Assembly (NCBI GenBank): GCA_023159155.1 | Contig: JAJNNX010000003.1 | Coordinates: forward strand, 1,860,001 to 1,924,000 | From: Ustulina deusta | Lineage: Eukaryota > Ascomycota > Sordariomycetes > Xylariales > Xylariaceae | Direction of reading: 5' to 3' | DNA length: 64,000 nt | Shown: piece after piece, positions 52,071-64,000 of the stretch | How positions within the stretch are numbered: the first letter of the stretch is position 1 | Layout: the number at the start of each line of letters is the position of its first letter | The notes under the pieces: generated by a model | Databases searched by the model: none | What the model was told of the DNA's origin: nothing | The model's input: only the letters and a program-made list of their open reading frames with translations | Program-made: the position numbers and the translations under genes

Positions 52071-55000
52071 ATATTTTTTTTATAATAGTTAGTTTTTAGT
52101 AAGCTTATTATTTATTTATTAGTAATAAAATTAATTAGTTCTTAGTATTTAGCTTTATTTTTAACAAATAGTTGTAAGCTATTTAATATATAAGTTTTTA
52201 TTTTTATATATCTTTTTGGCTTTTTTATTTTATACTTTTTATTTTTTTTTTCAGATGCTATAAAAAATAGGCTTTTTTATTTATATAAGAGTTTAGCGCT
52301 TCGAAATTTATTGTTGTTTAGTAGGGTATTAAACATAAAAACGAGGTTTTTTTTTTTTAAAGCTATAGGGCGGACCTTATAAGCATATTGCTAATTAGCC
52401 TATTCTATAGCTTAGCGTTTTTTTTTAGTAATAATACGTTAGACCTTAGCTATAATTTTTTTTTTTTTAAATTGCTATACTTTATATACTAAAAAAAATA
52501 TATAATTAAAAATATTTTACTAATTAATAATCCGCTATATTAAAATAATATTTTTAATTAATAAAACTAATAATTAGCTATAAACTATTTTATATATATT
52601 ATAGCTATAGTATTAAGTAATAGTTCTATTAGCCTAGATTATTTTATTAAATTGTTTGGTCTAGCTTTTTTTTATTTTTTAAGTTATTTTTTTAAAACTA
52701 TTAATAATTACTTTATAGCCTAACTTAATAAATTTTTAGTTTTAAAAGTAATATATTATATTATAAGTTATTATAAACCTAAATTATATTTTAATTATTA
52801 TAACTTTTTTTTTATTTTTAGGACTATTATTATATTTAATCTTAATAAAAGTACTATATTAATAAATAATATATTACTTAATAAATCAAGCAATATTTTT
52901 AAAATTAGCTAATTAAAGTAGTATTGCTTTAAAATAAGCTAATATTTTATATTTAGCTTTAATAATTATTTTAAATTTATTATTATTAAACATAAATTAA
53001 ATATTAAAAATTTAGCTTATAAATATATTTTTAGCTTTATTATAACAGAATTTTTTTACATTGCTTATTCTATATTTATTAATATAGCTTATAGCTTTTT
53101 AGAACATTTTTAATATTTTTATATAGGTTTTTTTAGTAATATTAGGCAGTAATTTTATAATATATAAAGTTTTAGCTTTAATATTTTAGTTATATATAGT
53201 TTTTTTAAAAAAAAACGTTTTTAATTATTAAAGTTATTAATATAATATTAGATCTAATATAGTAGTTTTATTTTTTTTAAAAGCAATTTTTATAAATAAA
53301 AAATTAAAAAGCCTAATTTTTCTAAATTTTTTTTTATATTACTATTATAAAGCAATTAGGCAAACTTTTAGTAGTAAAATATATTACTAGCTTTTATAAA
53401 TATATGAACTATTTTTGCTCTTATTAAAAAAAAGCAGCAATATTTAAAACAATTATTAGTTTAACTATTATAATATAAAGTTAAAAATTAATAAAATTTT
53501 ATATATTTTTTTTTATTAATTATATAATTTATTTAATCGTTTTTCTAGGTTATATAATAGTTTGTTTACTACTATATGTTTTTTTTAAAAAATATAATAT
53601 AATTTAAAGTTAAATATTTTAATAAAAATAACTTATTAGGTTAGAACTGCCCTAAATAATACAAAAGATCTATTGTTTAGCTAAGCAATTAGTACTTTTA
53701 TATCTATTTTTAAGTAAAATTTAATCTTATATAAATAATTTTATAGTTAATAAAAAGCTTTAATAACTTTTAAGCATTTTTTTTTTGTTATGTTATAATT
53801 TAATTTAGGTTTTTTTAAGTTCCTAATTTATATTTAAATAAGTATATTTTATTTTTGATTAGTTAATAAAGTATAACGTTTTATTTATTTTTTAAAGCGT
53901 TAATTTTTAGCTATATTTTTTTAGTTTTATAATCTAAAGTAATTAGGCAAAAAATAGTTATTAAAGCTTATTGTAGTATTATTATTATTTATTTTTAATT
54001 ATTTTTTTAAACAAACTTAATATTATGCTAAAAAAATATAATTAATAAAAATGCTATTATAATATATATTTTTATTTATATCTAATAATACCTATTTATT
54101 TTTAAAAAAGCTTTTATTTTTATAATATTGCTATATACTATTTATTTTAGAATTTTAAATATTTTAGCCCTTATAGGTTTGCAGCTATTAGTTTTATAAA
54201 AATATCTAACTAATATTATTATTAGTTTATACTATTTGTTTTTAATATTGCTTGCAGTAGCACTTGCTAATTCAAAATTTAGTAAAACTACGTTAATATT
54301 TTTAATATATTTAAAAATAAATTGCTATACGCTAAAAGCAACTTTTTAATTATTATAACAAGTAATAAGCTTTTTAATTTTTATATTATTAAAAAATAGT
54401 TTATATTTTTTAAATATAATATTATATAGTATTTAGCTAATTACTTTAAGGAAGTGAGCTATTAAATTTGTTGCGCCTTAAAAAAGTGTTATTATTTATA
54501 GAATTCCAAGTAGTATAAAAAAAACTATTAGCGCTCGACTAAAAAGAAATAAAAACATTTAATTATATTTAAAAAAAAAATTAATTACTAATAAGATTTT
54601 ATATATAATAAATTCTTTAATAAATTTATTATAGCTTTTTAATAAAAAAGTATTTTAAATTATAACTATGTTTAGTTTAGTAATAAAATTAATTAGTTTA
54701 AGCTTTTTTTTTATTTTTTTTATTATAAACTATACGTTCTAATATATACTATGTTTTTTTTTTAATATATTGTTTGTAAGTTAGGTTTTAAGTATATCTA
54801 ATACTCTTTTTTATAGTAGTATAGGGATAAAAATTCCTTTTGCTTACTAAGCTTTATATAATATTGTTTAGATTTTATATAATAGTACAATTTTATTATA
54901 TATATTTTTAATCTTATTAAAATTTTAAGCTAGAGCTATTTTATGTTTATATAATATTTTAACTAGAAGCTTTTTTTTTAATTAATAAGTTCTAATGTTT

Positions 55001-58000
55001 TTATATTTTTATTTTATTTTTTAAAAGCGTTTTTTGGTTAATCGAGTTTTTTTAGGTTATATAATTAACCTTAGAAGTACAGAACTATTATATTTTGTAT
55101 TGTTAACTAAGTAAACTTTTTTTAATTTAGGCTTATATATTATAAATATTAAAAAAAAAAAAAAAAGAAACGCTGTTTGTTTAGCCTTTAAGATTTTTGC
55201 TTTTTTTGCTTTTTTTATAGCTCTATAAATAATAGTTCTAAAGACTATTAAAAATTTACTGTTTAATAAAGCACTTATAAAAAAAATATTATTATTTAGC
55301 TTTAGTATTTAGTTTATACGGTTTATAAATAGTTAATTAATATTATAAAAATATTTTTATATAATTTTATTATTTAGGTTTAGTGCTAAATTAAAAGTTA
55401 TTTTAGTAGCGTATAATAAAAATAAAATTTAAATATTAATTAAAGATTAATTATAACTATTTATAATAGTTTTTTATATATAAATAGCTATTAGTTTTTT
55501 ATAGCTCTAATTATTAATTTGTTATAAAGGTATAATTAGATAGGCAAGGTTATAAAAATAATAATATATATATTACTAAAAGTAAATATAGCTATTAGAA
55601 CTAAATTCTTAAAATAAAAAATATAATCTATAATCTTTAGAAAGTTTATTTTTAAAAACAGAAAAGCAGCTATTTTTTTATTTAGAACTATATATATAAA
55701 AATAGCTTATATATATTTTCTAGCAATCTATACTAGCTAAACAATAATTTTTTTATATAATTATAAAAATATTTTTAGTTTAATAAAATATTTATTTTAA
55801 ATTATTTAAGTATTAATTATAAAAAGTTAGTTATTTTTAATATAACTTTTTATTAAAATATATAATTAAACGCTAATATTAAAAAGTCTAATAATTAATA
55901 AACTTTTTAATAATTCTTTAATTTTTATTATAACTTTAGGTATAGCTTTTATATAGTTTTTTATATTTTATAAAAACATACTTATTTAAAAAGTTTTATA
56001 GACCTTTTTTATAGATTTTTGTAACGTTATATATATATTATTAATTTTTAAAATAAGTATATTTAGTATTTATTAATTATTTATTTTAAACTTAAGTTTA
56101 TTTAGTTAATTTAATCTGATTATTTTTTTGCCTAATATTTATTCTATTTTAAAAGCTTATACTATAAGTAATTCTAACATATTAAAAAATAAACCTAATA
56201 GCTTTTCTTAAATTAACCTTATTTTAGTTTTAAACAAGTTATTAATTTTATTAAAAAATACTTAACGTTTTTTTATTTCTAAAATAGGTAAATGTATTTG
56301 CTAATTAGTGCTTATACTTATTATAGCGCTAGTTATTTTATAGAGTTAAGTAATATTATAAGTTTTAAGTATAGTATTGTTTTTTTTATTTAAACGTTTT
56401 TTTTTTGCTATTATAGCTTTTATATAAGCTTGCGTATTAAATATACTAATAGGGTCTAGAACTATAAGCATTAATAAATTGTTTAAAAAAACAACTTAAT
56501 TAATTACTTTTAGTACTATAAACTTTTGCCTATTCTAGTATTTTTACTATTTATTATATTAAAATTTTAAGTAGTTTTTTTTAGCTAGAATATTAAGCTT
56601 TTATTATTTTATAAAAACTAAGTTAATTTAGAATTTTATTTTAAAATTAGGCTAATTAATTATAGTTAATTGTTTAAGTATTAAAATAAGTAGTTAAGCT
56701 AAGTTGTTTAAAGTATTTTTATTTTTGCTAAGTTTTAAGTTTTATAATTAAGTTTTGTTTTTAAATTTTAGATCTTTTAAAACATAATTAAATTTATATA
56801 AAGCTTTATAAGCTACTAGAGCTATTAAGAAATATTTGTTAAAGTAATTATAATAAATCTATATTAAAGCTAAAAATATAAATCTATTTTTATTTTTCTT
56901 TTAATATTTTATTTAGGTTAACTATAAGCAAACAAATATATTAAAATATATATAATAAATTAATATACTAAGCTTTAAAGTTATATTTTGTATATAAAGT
57001 TTTAAAGTTTTTTGTTTTTTTTTTTTAATTTATAGCTTTATTATATATAATCTTTAGCTTTATAAAACTAATATTTATATAGATTATTATTAATACTTCT
57101 AGAATTATTCTAGCTATTTAATTAGTTATATTTTTAAAAGTTTAATTGTTATGCTTAAATAATAAAAACTCCAAATTAGTTATTTTTATATTATTACCTG
57201 CTTTGCTAGCTAATCTTTTAGTAAAATATCTAACTAAAAAAAACATAATATTAATTCTAGTTAATTAATAATTATATTATTTTAATTATTGCTTTGGTTA
57301 TTTAAATATTATAAATAAAAAAGCTCTTTATTTTAGCTATTAATTATTTAATTATTAAGTTTATATATATATAAACTATTAAAAATATAATAAAAAAATA
57401 GTTATAAATAGCTAGGTTAAAAAAATTATTAGTAAAGCTTAAAATAATTATATTTATATAGCTTGCTAAATAAAGTAAAAAAATATATTTAGTAATAGTT
57501 TTAAGCTAGTAGTACTATTTAAAAAATTTAATATTACTATTTATAACTAAAAAAAAAATTCTAAGTTGGCCTATTATTTAAAAATATTTATAGTATTAAT
57601 ATATTTTTTTTATTATAAGTTATTTTTAGTAATTCTATATTTATTAAAAATATTTTTAAAATAATTAAAAAGAATTAATTTAATTAAGTTATATAAATAA
57701 AACTTTTTAAATATTAAAAAGATTTTTTAGCTAAGTTTATTAATTAAAGCTATATATTTAAAAAAAATTAAATATAATTTTAAAAAATTGTTTTAATATT
57801 TAAAAAAAACTAATAAGTTGTTTTTTTTATAATTAAGTTTGCTTAAGATTAATTGTTTTATATTTTTGTTTTAAGCTTATAATAGTTTAATTTTAATTAC
57901 TATAAAAACTAATAATATATTAAACTATATATTTTTTAATTATAGTTTTTATTTAATATAGTAACTAATTAATTTATTTAGCTTATAAAAGTTTATATAA

Positions 58001-58870
58001 TTTAAAAAGTTTTTTTATTTTATAAAACTATTTAGTTATATTTTTTTTATTAAATTAGTTCTAAAAACAAAATATAAAATTAAAAATAAATAAACTAATA
58101 ATATATAAAACTATAGCACTTTTAAAAATTAATTATATAAATATTAAAAGTTTAGCTAGTTAATATTTATTAGTTTGATTATTAGTTAGTATAGTATTAA
58201 AAATAAGTATATTTATAATTAAAATGTTTAAAATAAACTTTATTTAAAAAAACCTAAAATTTTATAGTTGTTTTAAAATATTTAGGTTATTTATTTTAAG
58301 TTACTAATTAAAACTATTAATATATAGAAATAACAAAATAATAAATGTTTTAAAAATAAAATAATAATTTTTAAGTTTTAATAATATTTTTTTGTTTAAT
58401 ATTTTATAGTTCTTATTATTATATAAATATATATAATTAGCGTAGTATTTTTATAAGTTTTTTATTAAAAGCTTATATATATTTAAATTTAGTAAATATA
58501 TTGTTTTTTTTAATATAACTATAGTTAAGTTTTATACTTTTTTTATAGGTCCAATAAAAATAATATAATATTATTAATATTTTTATAGTTAATTGTTTTA
58601 AAAATAATAATTTTATTAATACTTTATATTTATTTAATTTTTATTATAGTTAGTTTTTTATTATTTTTATATTATATTATTAAATTATATTAAAAGTCTA
58701 GTTTTAAAAAAAAATTTATTAAAAAAAATATAACTAATTAGTATAATTAGTAGTTAGTTTTTATATATTAAGTATATTAGCTAAAAATATTAATTTTTAA
58801 TTATAGGTTATATTTTAAAAAATATTAAGTAATATTAATTTTTGTTATTTTACTAAAAATACTAATAAAA

Positions 58871-59228
58871 TAGAGCAGAGCTCCTAATCGGCATATTATA
58901 TATTTAAACCAACTAAACTTACCTAATTATTCCGTATCGGACTACGTTTTTTAGCTCGCGGATCTTTATACATATTAAGTCAAAATCTAATTCGTAATTA
59001 TAAATAAAAACGCAATAATTAATTAATAAAAACAAATTTTTAATTTTTATTTAATATTTTGTAATAATTATCTGTTGTCTGCTGCATAAAAGAAAAGTCT
59101 TTTATAGCCTCAAATAAAAACGCGCGCTTTTTATACCTTTTGTCCCGTAATCTCCAAGGTTTCTGAGAATGCGTTCTACTCCATGACTAAGGACCTATCT
59201 CCTATACGCGCGCACCAGCCCTACTGCA
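58871..59228 (+). repeat. Right LTR of element A
   Basis: This copy shows the reverse pattern to the left LTR: the first part is AT-converted, while the last 150 bp keep GC-rich words such as GCGCGCACCAGCCC. The two LTRs together allow an almost unmutated consensus to be inferred. Confidence 0.85.
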
Positions 59229-60286
59229 ATATTAAAATATAATATTAAAATAAAACAACTAAACAAAAAATTTAATTTTAAACAGATTAAATTATTTAAA
59301 ATTAAAAAAACTATTTTAAAAACTTATTATTATTTAAAATTATTAAAAAGTACAAAAATATATTTAGTATTTTATATTTTACTATTAAAACAAATATTAA
59401 AAAATATTATATTAAAAATAAAACTTAAAATAAAAGTAACTAAAATAAATATAATATTAAAAAAATATTAGATTTATATTAAAATAAAAATAATTTTAAA
59501 TATTTAATTAAATAAAAAAAGTATTTATATATAAAAAATATATAAAAACTTAAAAAATATTTAAAAAACATTAAAAAACTTTTTATATAATTTTATTACT
59601 AATATTTAAATTAATTAATTTTAAAAAAGTAAAATTAACTAATTAAGCAATAAAAAAACTAAGTATATTTTAATTTAATTTAATTTAAAAAAAAACTAAA
59701 AAAAGTTCTAAGTTATTTTTTATAGTACTTTTGTTTTTTTAATTAATTTAATTTATTTAATTTATTAAAAAACTAAAATTTATAATTTATTATTTAGATT
59801 TTAGATTTTTTTAAAAAATATTTTTATATATAAAAATAAAACAATTTAAATAAAATATTATTTAAATTTTACTAAATATAATTTAAATCTTATTAAATAT
59901 AAAAAAGTTAAGCTTTAGTAATTTTTTTTTATATTTAAAGCGCTAATATTTAAATATAATTTAATTAAAAGAGTCTATTAGAACGTTAGAACTATTATAA
60001 AAATAACTAGTATAAACATATTCTTTATAATAAAAACACTATTTATTATTTTATAAAAAAAATAAAAAAAATAAAAAAAATAAAAAATAATTTTATATTT
60101 AACCTATTTAATTAAAAAAGCTAAACTAAAACGTTACTTAGTTTTAATAGATTTAGATTTTTTTATATAATTAGATATTTTTAAAAATTAATAAAAAAAA
60201 AGCTTAAAAAAAAACAAAGCAAAAGCCTCAAAAAAAGAAAAATTTACTAATTAAAAGATTGTTAAAAATAATATTTTAAAAAAAAT

Positions 60287-60701
60287 TATTACAAACTAAT
60301 AATATAAAAGATTTATTAAAAAGACTAAATATAAAACATAAAAAAAAAGTTTTTAGTATATAACTAATAAAAAAAGTATTAAAAGTTTTAAGTTATATAA
60401 TAAATTATTAAATTACTAATAAATAAGTAAGCTTGAATTATTAGATTACTAGTAAGTAAATAAGCTTAGATTACTAGTAAAAATATAAGCTTAGATTATT
60501 AGAAAGCAGGTAAATTAAAAAAAGAAAATAGCTATAAAGTTATAAATATATTTATTATATTTTATAGTTAAATAGTTTTTTTATTATTATTTAATCTAAA
60601 CATATAACAAGTTTTTAGAACTAGTTATATAAAAGTTTATTTTTTAATAAATATTATAAATATATAAAAAACAGATCTATTTATAATATTAACTTTTTCT
60701 T
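60287..60701 (-). repeat. LTR, family C copy 3 (inverted, truncated)
   Basis: On the minus strand it ends GTTTGTAATA, matching the end of the solo LTR GTTCGTAATA. It carries an extra internal repeat unit with GATTACTAGTAAGTAAATAAG. At 60701 the match to copies 1 and 2 stops where the LTR of element B2 begins, so B2 was inserted into it. Confidence 0.72.
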
Positions 60702-63700
60702 TATAATAATTAATATAGTTTTTATAAGACCCGTAAGAACTCTAGATCTATATAGTAATAAAATAAGAAGTTTATATACGGACCAACCTATAACTTTGTA
60801 GCTATATATATAAAGTTTATATTTATTTATTTTATAAACTTTAAATTTTTTTTTTAATTTAAAATTTTTATTTATAGTATTAATAAACTAGCTATAAAAG
60901 TTTTACTTAACTAATTATAATATTACTTTAAGCTTATTAATTATTTATTAATAAATATTTAATAAATATATATTTTTTATTTTGTTATAATTAATAAAAC
61001 ATAAATAAACTTTTTTTTTTAGTTATATATTTAATATAAAAAATTATATATTTTATATTATAAACTTAATTTTAATATAATTTTAATAAAACTTATAATT
61101 TTTATATTATTTAAAAACTAATAATTTATAAAAAACTTAATTTTAAATATTTTAATTTTATTTTTAGTTTTTAAATAATTAAAATAATTTTAGTTTTTAA
61201 GTATAGTCAGCTTTTTATTATTGAATAAATTTAAAAAGAAATTTTTAATAAAAAAGAAATTTGTATTAAATTTTTTTATAAATATTTTAAACAAACTAAT
61301 ATTATTAAAATAATTTAAACTTAATAATTTATTATCATTTTAATTAAATAATTATTATTTATAAAATATTTTAAAATTGTAGATATAAAATTAATAAAAA
61401 TATTAATTAATTATTTTAATTAAAAGTTTAAAGTTTTAAATATTTAATTAATAAAAAAAGCTTATAATAAAAAGAGTTTTAATAATTTATTTAATTTAAA
61501 AAATAAATAAAACTAATAAAAAACTTTTTGTTACTTTTTTTATTTATTTTAATTAAAATATATAACTAAAACAAATTAATTATTTTTAAAATATTTATTT
61601 AATTATAAATTAATAATAATAAAATAAAAACTTTAGTTTTATATAATACTAAAACTTATATTTTTTTAATAATTAGTTATAAACTTATATAATAAATTAA
61701 ATAATAATTAAAAATAAAGATAATTTATTTAGGTAAATTTTAAAAACTTTATAATTATTAAAATAAAATAATTAATAAAATTTATAAATATTTAATATAT
61801 ATAATAAAAATTTATAATTAATAATTTAAAAATTAAATATTTTAAATTATTAATTTTAGTTATAATATTATTATTAGTATTAAATAATGAATTTAATTAA
61901 ATAATTTATTTTTATTAGTTGAATTTTTATTAATAATTATAATTAAATTTTTTAGTTATAAATAATAAAATATAACCTTAAAAGTATAAAAAAATATTGA
62001 TTAATATAATTAAGTATTAAAAAAATATTATTAAATATTAAAACAATTTTTTAAAAATAAAATAATTATTTTAAAAATAACTAAAACTAAAAAAACGGAA
62101 AAAAAACTTACGATTTTTAAACTTAAAATAAAAAAAGTTAAAAAAAGAAATTAAACTATTATTAAAAAAATTGTATAAAATTTTTAGAATTATTTTTATT
62201 AAAATAAATAAAAATAATTAGTTAAAAAAAACTTTAAAAAAAGTTATTATAATTAGGTTTATAACAACTAAAAAAACTTATTATAATTAGGTTTATAACA
62301 ACTAAAAATAATTATATTAAATTATTTGAAAAAAATTTAAAACTAATTAATATTTTATTAAAAATAATTTAGATTAATTAAGTAGGACTTTAAAATTTTT
62401 TTTAATAATAAACTAATTTTATTTTAAAAAAAAAAAAACTTTAAATATATAAAATTAATATAAAGCTTTTTATTTTTTTAGCTATTATACTTAAAAAAGT
62501 TTTTTTTAAAATAAAAATCTAAACTTTTATTATTATTATAATTAAAATTTAATATAGTACCAAAACTTAATAATAAAAAATATACTTCTAAATTTTATTA
62601 GTATTAAATATTTATATAGTTTAATTTATTTAAATATTATTTTTAATTTATTTATATTTAAACTTAAATGAATTAAATATAAAATTATAATTAATTATTA
62701 ATTATAAAATTATATATTTAAAAAATAAAATTATATTAGTTTTAAATATTAGTAATACTATATTTAATTATTATAATATTATTTGTTTCATAAAACTAAA
62801 TATTATTAAAGCTTTTTATTAATTATTATTAATTATAACATTATATATATATATATATATATATTTTTTAACTGATAAAAAAATATTTTAACAAAAAGTT
62901 TTATTATTTAGTTTAAAAATAAAACTTATTTAATAGTAAGCTTTTATTAATATATAAATTTAAAAATATTTATATAAATAATATTTTAATTTATTTTAAA
63001 ACTAAAAAATAGTACTAAACTTATTATAAAAAAATAATTTATTATTTATATTAAGTTAAATATTAAAAAAATATTAAAAACTTTTATTTTAATATATTTA
63101 TTATTAATTATTTAAAAATAGTTATAAACGCTAAAATAAAAATAAAAATTAATTTTATTAAAAGTTAAATAATTTTAAATTAAAACTTTAATAGTTTTAA
63201 AAATATTAAATTAATTTGGTTATTTTTTAAGCTTTATAATTATATTTATATATCTATTTATTATATTAGTAAAATTATTATTTTTTTAAATTAATTATTA
63301 AAAAAAAATAAACTATTTATAATAAAACTAAAACAAAAATAAACTTTTAAATATAAAAAACTACTAATATATAAAGTGTTTATTTTAATTTTTTTTAAGC
63401 CTGGCTAATTAATATAAATAAAAACAAATATTTTATATAATATAATAAAAAGATTATTTAGCAATAATAAAAAAATATAAGTTAAAATTTTATAAAATAT
63501 TTTTTTAAAACAATAATATTAATTAAGCAAGTTTATTTAATTTAAAACTATAAACTTTTGTTAATAATATAAACTTTAAAGTATTATTATTTAAAATTTT
63601 TTAAAACTAAATTTTTTATAATAATTAATTATTAAGCTTTATTATATTTTTTAAATAAATAGATTTTATTAATATAATAAATATATTAAATTAACTTTTT

Positions 63701-64000
63701 ATTAAATTTCATTATTATTTTTTAGTACTAATTAAAAAAAAAATATAGTAACTAATATTTTATTAAAAAAATAATAAAACTTTTTATAATAAAAGTTAAA
63801 AAAAAATATTTATAGTATTAAATTTTATATTAATTATAAATTTTTTATTTAATATTTTGTAAAAAGCTAACCTAATAAACCTAATTAAACAAAAAAACTA
63901 ACTATAAAATCTAAAAAATAAAAACAAAAATATTTTTTTTATATAGTTTTAATTTGAAAAATTTATATATTTTTAATTATTATATACTAAAGTTAATATA
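60702..64000 (-). mobile_element. LTR retrotransposon B2, inverted, runs off window
   Basis: Bases 60702-60922 are the reverse complement of the B1 LTR; here they are the 3' LTR of an inverted copy. Sequence right of it matches, in reverse complement, B1 leftward from its right LTR (for example ATAAGCTTAAAGTA next to the LTR), and continues to the window end, which corresponds to about 31.0 kb in B1. Compared with B1 it lacks some 30-35 bp near 63,930. The remaining 5' part and target duplication lie outside the window. Confidence 0.8.

Larger units (their letters stand above)
46643..59228 (+). mobile_element. LTR retrotransposon A with 358-bp LTRs
   Basis: Direct repeats at 46643-47000 and 58871-59228 are both exactly 358 bp. 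They start TGGAGCAGGGCTCC (TAGAGCAGAGCTCC in the right copy) and end CTACTGCA (TTACTATA in the left copy). The differences I could line up are transitions. The flanks share ATATTAAAA directly before the left and after the right repeat. The interior of about 11.9 kb is unusually long for an LTR element, so further insertions inside it are likely. No open frame survives. Confidence 0.78.
43031..60701 (-). mobile_element. Possible LTR element C interrupted by element A
   Basis: Two family-C LTR copies in the same orientation lie at 43031-43525 and 60287-60701. Removing element A (46643-59228) leaves about 4.2 kb of internal sequence between them, a normal size for a retrotransposon. The right LTR is cut by element B2, so the target duplication cannot be checked in this window. 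The reading is structural; no coding sequence remains. Confidence 0.45.

Overview
The window is nuclear DNA of a filamentous ascomycete (Pezizomycotina). Three things point there: short introns of about 50-160 bp with GTRAGT-like donors, CTRAY branch points and YAG acceptors; gene families typical of that group (UstYa-like oxidase, Ppo fatty-acid oxygenase, MFS efflux pumps, fungal homocitrate synthase); and a very AT-rich block whose repeat copies differ almost only by C/T and G/A changes, the signature of repeat-induced point mutation (RIP). The species cannot be read from the sequence.

Left part, 1-28.3 kb, is gene-bearing with ordinary base composition. In order it holds: a four-exon UstYa/DUF3328-family protein (+); a short MITE-like inverted repeat; a two-exon proline iminopeptidase-type hydrolase (+); a four-exon MFS transporter (-); a DHA2-type MFS transporter (-) broken by three stop codons, all TAR where CAR fits; a badly decayed P-type cation ATPase pseudogene (-); a 302-bp hAT-type MITE with a perfect 8-bp target duplication; a seven-exon Ppo-type dioxygenase/P450 fusion (-), 1109 aa; a six-exon DUF2235 hydrolase (+), 636 aa; two small hypothetical genes (-); and a homocitrate synthase (+) which, to read as an intact 434-aa enzyme, needs 17 exons including one of only 5 nt.

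Right part, about 28.3-64 kb, has no supportable gene. It is a graveyard of RIP-degraded elements whose architecture can still be read. Family B: a complete 5.7-kb LTR retrotransposon at 29,394-35,126 with TSD ACTAT, and an inverted copy entering from the right end at 60,702. Family C: a 528-bp solo LTR with TSD GTATT at 36,929-37,456, and two further inverted LTR copies at 43,031 and 60,287 that may bound one element. Family A: a pair of exactly 358-bp LTRs at 46,643 and 58,871, apparently inserted into the C element. B copy 2 in turn interrupts the right C copy, so the block is nested. Minisatellite-like arrays, a long AAAT microsatellite and a less degraded island near 42.1-43.0 kb complete it.

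The left genes look like an accessory, secondary-metabolism or host-interaction neighbourhood: oxidases, exporters, a peptidase and an amino-acid biosynthesis paralogue beside a repeat block. No PKS, NRPS, terpene synthase or repeat-bearing RiPP precursor is visible, so a biosynthetic cluster is a hypothesis only. I did not find a clearly new system. The most unusual observations are the homocitrate synthase microexon, the RIP-type killing of one transporter outside the AT block, and the altered P450 motif in the Ppo protein.
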